From Dryocosmus kuriphilus (Eukaryota; Arthropoda; Insecta; Hymenoptera; Cynipidae), in assembly GCA_038277395.1 (NCBI GenBank), contig CM076191.1, forward strand, positions 175,754,552 through 175,818,551: a stretch of DNA of 64,000 bases, read 5' to 3'. The translations under genes were made by a program, and so were the position numbers. The notes beneath the pieces were generated by a model that worked only from the letters and a program-made list of their open reading frames with translations, did no database searches and was not told the DNA's origin. Shown here one piece after another: positions 57,986 through 64,000 of the stretch. Within the stretch, counting starts at the first letter, position 1, and every line of letters begins with the position of its first letter.

Positions 57986-58624
57986 ATTAATTTGAGTACT
58001 TAATACCCACTCACCTGGCCCTACAAGATCAACAAAAATAAAATTCTAAAGAATTTCAAAAGTGTTTCATCCAAAACTATTCGTTATTAAACTAATTCCT
58101 GCCTACCTGGTGAGTTTTAGTTAAAGATGTGATCTGAACCATTTTTTAAACATGATAAACGAATTTATTGTAATTTTTGCAACTATTTCTATTTATAATA
58201 TACAAAACATGTTTACTGAAATTGGATGCAGGGACATTCCCTGTCGCAGCAAAGCATTGACTTGAGATGAGTTTCCAAGATACGGAATATCAGAATATCT
58301 TATAGATTCATTATCAGCCCACACGATTCCTGGCGGTGCTCTCAGCGCAGCGTAACGACGATACTGTGTCCGGATAACCTAGCTGTCTCACTTACCATCT
58401 CAATAACCAGAATGGCTGAACAAGCGACTCTCAAAATCCTTCGAGATAACCTTTATTACAATTACAATGAAGCATTGTATGCGTGGAATCCAGAGGTCAA
58501 GGGTCATTCCTTCGAGTAAAGTCTGACTCGTTTTGACACCCTACACATTCGTCTTATATAATGTTTTTCAATTTTTTCTAAATTCTATGTTTCTAAGTTT
58601 AAACGATGTTAGATTTTTGACCAG
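57986..58624. other. No gene recognised
   Basis: 58240-58520 is GC-richer, unique in the window and without a recognisable motif or long frame; it may be a host non-coding piece. Confidence 0.4.
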
Positions 58625-58735
58625 GTTGACAAGATAATAAAGATATGTGTTAGCAGTTTTTGGTTTACTGGTTAATTTTTACTAATAAATACTGACCAGC
58701 GAACCGAAAACTACTAACATCTTTATTTTCTCAAT
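58625..58735. repeat. Short hairpin element
   Basis: ATAAAGATATGTGTTAGCAG and TTTTTGGTTTACTGGT pair imperfectly with the complementary sequence 58680-58735 (ACCAGCGAACCGAAAACTAC). MITE-like and non-coding. Confidence 0.65.
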
Positions 58736-59689
58736 TTCTAAAGAGCAAATATATTCTTAAATAGAGGCATTTAAAACAATAAAATATTCTCCAAATCTGA
58801 ATTAGTAGAAAACTGAACTGAGCTAGTACGCAGTTGTTTTCCAAATATTTTAGTAAACATTTCTACTACAATTTAGTAGTTTTCTACTAATTCAATTAGT
58901 AGTAGGTCAGTTTCTATTACCATTTAGTTTCCAAATGAACTATAGTAGAATTGAGGAGTAAGCGAACAAAACATGATAAATCCATTTGAATTGATTTCTC
59001 AATAAATAGACAGGTGTTTATCTCAAAGACAAACAGTAGAGATAAAACAATTATGAATATCGATTCACCTAGAGGAGAACCTCTGCATGGATATCCGATT
59101 AAAAGATTAGTTTATTTAATAAATATTATCGTTGTCACTTACAGAATTAAAAAGGATTTTTTTATACTTTTGTTTCAGCATACTGGATTAATCAGCTTTT
59201 GCTTGCTTAGTTGATTTATTAAATTTTGTTTCATTGTCAGTAAACTGAACTTATCAACTTTTGATTGCTTATGAATAATCTTGACGGGAAACATTAAATA
59301 TTGATAAAAATCACATAAAAACTGAAATTCTGATGGATTTGAATTCTCTATGTCTATGATATAAGAAATTCACTTTAATTAATGTGTCTTTTATAGACGA
59401 TTCCATTTACATTGATATTTTAACTTCTTTTGAGGTTAAAAAAAAGCGAATAATTTTCTTTTATATGATTTTTAACTGCCTCGTTGAGGCAAGCGAGTGA
59501 ACAAAATTACTAAAAATTTGGTGGAATTCTAAAATCTATTATATAGTCTTCTATTTCCATCTTCAAATTTTTTTGGATATATAAAAATAATTAATGTAAT
59601 TCAATTTAAAAGAAAAAAGAAAATTATGGGCTTTAATTTCTGATGTTAAATTTTTGTCGATTACTGGTCTAATATTTTTGGCAAAACGA

Positions 59690-59775
59690 GAAAAAATCTA
59701 CCTTGGCCCGGATTTCAACCGATAACGCCACTATTTACGAATAGAGCGTTTTCCAATTACGCCACCGAGACCTCA
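59690..59775 (-). pseudogene. tRNA-derived sequence
   Basis: On the minus strand GGTCTCGGTGGCGTAATTGG (A box) is followed by an anticodon-like hairpin CTATTCGTAAATAG and a B-box-like GGTTGAAATCC. It does not fold into a sound cloverleaf. Related in its first part to the tRNA-like sequences at 40.5 and 62.2 kb. Confidence 0.5.
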
Positions 59776-59921
59776 GTAGATCGTTTTACCCTGGTCGAGA
59801 AAATATCATCAATATTTTTAATTATGGGTTTTGTTTCAGTATAGTCGAATTCCTGAACTTCTTAGCTTGAATTTATACAATTGTCATAGCATATTTTTCG
59901 TGAATCAGAATTAAATAATTA

Positions 59922-62147
59922 TACAGTGGGACTAAACGCATATTTTTCGTTCAAAAATCTCTACAGCCTTCAATTTTGCTCCGATTTTCAATTTATTTTT
60001 TAAAAATTGAATTGCACTAAATTTGAAAGAGGACCTAGGTAGTCGATTTTTGAATTTTCATTTTTTTATTTAATAAATATTTACTCAAAGTTCGAGAAAA
60101 TCGAGATTTTGCACATAATGATTATTTACTTTTCAACAACATTTTGCATATGATGAAAATCATCTTGCATCAACGCAAAAGTACTCTCAAAATACAAATA
60201 ATTTTATTATTACGATTTTTTAATTATTATAAACAAATTAAAATAATAAATAGCTAAATATTGTAATTTTGGTTAAAAAAATTTTTGTTCTTCGCTAGAA
60301 ATACTTTAAATTACTGTGAGAATGATGCTCAGTCAGAATATCTATAAATTATTAACAATTAGAATTTTTATAAACAATTTTCTGCAAAAATTTGGAATTT
60401 GTGGTTTCTTCAATTGCAGTTTTTCTTTTATCATCTAAGTTGATGCAGATATTCTTAAAAATAATAAATGTTACATTTTTTTTTGTAAAAACACAACAAT
60501 TGTTGGCTTTTTAAAGGAATGAAATAAATAAATATAAAACTTTTCGGCACTTTGGCCTGGAAAATATTTTTTTTTGCACTAAAACTGCTTTACATTTTTC
60601 TGAGATTGATTTTCAGTCACTATTTCTATGTAAAATTAACAATAAGTAATTATTATTATTTATTATTATTGTTTAATTTCAAATATCACGAAATTTTCAT
60701 GTATTAAAAAAATATTGTGTCATTTTGGTTGAAAAAAAATTTTCTTATTTGGAAATACTTGATATTATTGTGAGAGTGATCGTCAGTAATAATTCCTATA
60801 AAACATTAACACTTATAATAGTTATAAACCATTTTCGTGGAAAATATTTGAATTTTTTGTTTTCAATTCCAGATTTTCCTTCATCATTTGAATTGAAGCA
60901 GATATTCTTGCAAATAACGTAGGCGTAGGTTCAATTATATTAGTTAGGATAGAACAATTGTTAATCTTTTAAACAAATTAAATAAATTCAAAGTTTTGGC
61001 ACTTTGGCCAGGAAAAGAATATTTTTCACTAAAACTGCTTTAAGTTTTTGTGAGATAGATTTGCAGTCAATTCATGGTTATTAATTGTAGGATTTATGTA
61101 TCTTTTAGCCTTAGGTAACTAATAAATGGATCAGAATTTACCAATAAACTATGTGCCAAATCCGTGTTCGTAGCAACACGTGAGATCTTGCGTGTTTTAA
61201 ACTGTCGAATGTTTCTTAAATCTTTATTTCGAGCTTCAGCTGCTTCTTCGAATTACTGTCCAATTGGTAAAAGAAAATGTCTCATTACATCCGGACTATA
61301 CAATAGAATCTTGTACGTACAAACGTACATAGAGCTGAGCGGTCTCAAATATCTCACTCTCACAATAATTTCAAGTATTTCCAAATAAAATGATTTTTTT
61401 TCAACCAAAATGGCAACATCTTTTTAAATACATGAACATTTCGTGATATTTGAAATAAAATATTAACAATAAATAATAAAAATTACTTATTGTTAATTTT
61501 ACATAGAAATTGTGACTGCAAATCAATCTCACAAAAATGTAAAGCAGTTTCAATGCAAAAAAAAATATTTTCCAGGCCAAAGTGCGGAAAAGTTTTATAT
61601 TTATTTATTTCATTTGTTTAAAAAACCAAAAATTGTTATATTTTCACCAAAAAAATTGAACATATATTATTTTTAAGAATGTCTGCATCAATTTAGATGA
61701 TTTAGATGATGATTAATAATTCATAGATATTCTGACTAAGAATAATTCTCACAATAATTTAAAGTATTTTTAGCGAAGAACAAAAATTTTCAAACGATAA
61801 TTACAATATTTAGCTATTTGTTATTTTAATTTGTTTATAATAATTAAAACTTATAATAATCAAATTATTTGTATTCTGGGAGTACTCTTGCGTTGATTCA
61901 AGATGATTTTCATCATATGAAAAATTTTGTTGAGAAGTAAATAATCATTATGTGCAAAATTTCGATTTTCTCGAACTTTGAGTAAATATTTAATGAATAG
62001 AAAAATGAAAATTCAAAAATCGACCATCAAGGTCCTCTTTTAAATTTCGTGCACTTTAATTTATAAACAAATATATTGTAAATCGGAGCAAAATTGAAGG
62101 CTGTAGAGATTATTTTGGACGAAAAATATGCGTTTGGTCCCACTGTG
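59922..62147. mobile_element. Foldback element with a conserved central peptide
   Basis: Ends ACAGTGGGACTAAACGCATA (left) and CACAGTGGGACCAAACGCAT (right, complement). The left arm (59922-61090) contains two tandem ~450-bp modules starting near 60270 and 60720 (GGTT.AAAAAAATTTT, GTGAGA.TGAT, ATCATTT.A.TTGA.GCAGATATTCTT); the right arm (61340-62147) mirrors them. The centre keeps a fragment of the peptide coded at the centre of the 25.2-30.0 kb foldback. Confidence 0.8.
61178..61249 (-). pseudogene. Remnant of the foldback central peptide
   Basis: Reads EEAAEARNKDLRNIRQF then KTRKISR in one minus-strand frame, aligned without gaps to the 26253-26498 frame. Both flanks have decayed. The preserved reading frame between otherwise different elements is the evidence that this was coding DNA. 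Confidence 0.6.
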
Positions 62148-62149
62148 CG

Positions 62150-62178
62150 GCACACTACCACTTGAACCACCGAGGCTC
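62150..62178 (-). pseudogene. tRNA-derived 5' fragment
   Basis: GAGCCTCGGTGGTTCAAGTGG, an A-box-containing tRNA-like start as at 40.5 kb, cut off exactly at the right end of the foldback element (62147). The other half was not found at the left end. Confidence 0.5.
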
Positions 62179-62219
62179 TTCAAATAATCATATTCCTCGA
62201 GTTCCTAATATACAGAAAC

Positions 62220-62525
62220 CACGCTAATGCAGAAAAAACTGGAGGTAATAAGCGTTGCAGGTATGGGTAATGGCAGGCTGAGGTAAAGGATTTTGGGGAA
62301 AGGGCAGGGTGGGTGAAGAATGGAGAGGTAAACTCACCGTGGTGACTCGAAGACTTCTCTGCCGGTCTCCGCTATAGATGGCGCCACTTTTTGCTTTCAT
62401 CTAGCGGAATCCGGCGGAAAAGTCTTCCAGTCACTACGGTGAGTTTACCCCCCCCCCCCCCATTCTTTACCCAGCCTACTGTTACCCCGTACCTGTAAGG
62501 CTTATTACTCCCAGTTTTTTCTGTG
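62220..62525. mobile_element. Hairpin (MITE-like) element
   Basis: A ~300-bp inverted repeat: CAGAAAAAACTGG.GGTAATAA, CAGGTA.GGGTAA, GGTAAACTCACCGT.GTGACT and GGCAGAGAAGTCTT-like blocks on the left mirror those on the right. Centre near 62375. One arm has a C14 run (62448-62461) where the other has a mixed G-rich sequence. Non-coding. Confidence 0.75.
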
Positions 62526-62612
62526 AACTCAGTTCTTTCATAAAATAGATTTATCATGTTTTGTTCGCTTACTTCTCAGCTAGTAGGAGTTGAATTTCTA
62601 CTAATTGACTTA

Positions 62613-63631
62613 TGCCCGGTTTCTTAACCTCTAGATATCTGTCGGATAACTTTATCCATAAGATATCTCCCAAAATCGGTTTTCTTCACCTCTGGATAGT
62701 AGGTATCTGTCAGATAAACTTATCCGGAACCGAAGTAGCGGATATCTGCCAGATAGTGACTCCAGTGCCCCCCGTGTCATTATAAGAAATTATTGCGCTT
62801 CTATTTCTCGACATAACCAATAAATAAGACAGTGCTGGCAGCAACATCTTCATATAATCGTTATTTTTATAAAAACTTGAATATAAAAATGAATTTATTA
62901 CCCGATGTTATGAACATTTTTGAGTCTGACGATGATGATGATGATGAATATGAATTTTTGGAAAGAAGATCATATACAATAAAAAATAAAGCGAAACATT
63001 TTCAAATATGGGATGACACAGAATTTTTCAAACGATTTCGTTTAAAAAAGGATAACGTACTTGAATTATTGCATATAAATGAAGAACGATTGTTAATAAC
63101 CTGGAATAAGTATGCATTCTTTCGAAATAATAAATTTGATTTATGAGATAATTTAGAAATATGATATTTTCAAAAACTGTATTTATTTTGATATAAGAAT
63201 ATAGGATTTTGCACGAAAAAATGAATACGACATGTCCTTGAAAAAAATATGAATATATTTGAAAAAATTATTGCAAGAAATGAAACCAATTGTAAATAAC
63301 ATACAAAATAATTATAAAATAAAATATTTATCTTACGAACGAAAAACATTTTTAAAAGTTTTTCGCATCTCATTTTTGTATGTAATATAATTTAATTTTT
63401 TTGACACCTTATATTTAAACTTGCGACTTGCCTCGCGTCGACGCAGACATTCCTACACATTTGATTTCTAGTAACATTCTAGTACCTTTTGTGTCAAAAG
63501 GTACCAATATGAAGGAAGGCTATCCGTTAGATACGTAACTAACGGTGTCAGTGAAGAAAACGAATTTTTATTTATCTGACGGATAACTATATCTAGAAGA
63601 TAGCTATCGGGAGGTATGAAGAAACCGGCCA
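62613..63631 (+). mobile_element. PIF/Harbinger DNA transposon, internally deleted
   Basis: A 1019-bp element flanked by TTA (62610-62612 and 63632-63634), the target duplication expected of PIF/Harbinger. The ends are inverted: TGCCCGGTTTCTT and TGGCCGGTTTCTT, with GATATCT and TTATCCG-type blocks inside. It codes for the N terminus of a Harbinger-like transposase only. It sits in the right arm of the outer palindrome. Confidence 0.85.
62889..63146 (+). pseudogene. Harbinger transposase N-terminal fragment
   Basis: An 85-codon frame starting MNLLPDVMNIFESDD with an Asp run, then RRSYTIKNK and WDDTEFFKRFRLKKDNVLELL, the conserved 'D..F..RFRL.K..V..LL' block at the N terminus of PIF/Harbinger nucleases, ending soon after EERL. 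The DDE core is missing, so it cannot act alone. Confidence 0.72.
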
Positions 63632-63745
63632 TTAGAACAACTAAATGAAGTAATAGAAACTGAAATACTAAAAATTGAATATGAGTAGAATTTGACTACG
63701 AATTAGAAAAAAAACTGTTCATTATTAGTAGAAGTGCTTGCTAAA

Positions 63746-64000
63746 GCAATTGTTAAACAACTTTTCAAAAATAACTGGACTCGAAGATTAAATTTGTCAG
63801 TTGACACACTTTTCGTCAATCTCAAAAGCTCGTTAATTTCGATCCTCAAAAATCTCTGTGGCAAAATAAATAAGGGACAATATTTACATTCAACTTTGGT
63901 TGCTCGAACCACTCCTTTTTTTTCTCAAGGGAGAGAAAGTCGATAATATTTTAATTATATTGTCTCGAGGGAGCATAAACACGTGAGGTGGATGATTTAT
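63746..64000. other. Right edge, nothing recognised
   Basis: Short open frames lie on both strands, without a motif or splice context that would support a gene. Confidence 0.4.

Larger units (their letters stand above)
58790..63745. mobile_element. Composite outer palindrome carrying several insertions
   Basis: AGTAAGCGAACAAAACATG (58959-58977) is mirrored at 62558-62576, and the neighbouring TAGTAG/CTACTA-rich stretch 58800-58950 is mirrored across 62577-62612 and 63632-63740, the gap being a Harbinger insertion. Inside lie a foldback element, tRNA-like pieces and a hairpin element. The original element was probably a few hundred base pairs with arms of about 190 bp. Confidence 0.6.

Overview
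The window looks like nuclear DNA of an insect, most likely a hymenopteran. It is strongly AT-rich, its two host genes are split by short introns with GT-AG ends, and it is crowded with insect-type transposons: two mariners, a PHD-finger pogo element, a Harbinger fragment, a Penelope-like element and a LINE whose protein resembles those common in ants and wasps. The order is an inference; no host gene here fixes the species.

Left part (1-13.1 kb) holds the host genes. On the minus strand, 22 exons encode the first ~1,500 residues of a class VII unconventional myosin (motor, IQ motifs, MyTH4, first FERM); the gene runs off the left edge, and one motor exon is out of frame by one base in a T5 run. 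A tRNA-Asn(GTT) lies in the myosin-prohibitin interval, followed on the plus strand by a complete three-exon prohibitin 1 gene (272 aa).

From 13.1 kb to the right end no intact host gene was found. The DNA is layer upon layer of mobile elements: mariner copy 1 abutting a decayed LINE (14.6-18.5 kb); a 1.4 kb palindrome with a hammerhead-ribozyme-like motif in each arm (20.1-21.5); a 5S rRNA-like relic (21.7); a foldback element split by an apparently intact pogo-type transposon (25.2-30.0); a transposon with TGGGC-rich ends and decayed minus-strand exons (31.8-34.4); a palindromic array of ~155-bp repeats and GC-rich palindromes (37.2-40.4); a three-layer nest of foldback elements with mariner copy 2 (42.3-46.8); further foldbacks and a local 431-bp tandem duplication (48.4-55.9); a broken Penelope-like retroelement followed by a hammerhead motif (56.1-58.0); and a composite palindrome containing another foldback, a hairpin element and a Harbinger remnant (58.8-63.7).

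The main signals for follow-up are: hammerhead-like motifs at three kinds of element, two of them inside foldback arms; two otherwise different foldback elements that share CAGTGG-type ends and a conserved short peptide at the centre; and the intact pogo element with eight copies of a 15-bp putative transposase-binding motif. All family assignments come from reading motifs by eye; no database search was possible.
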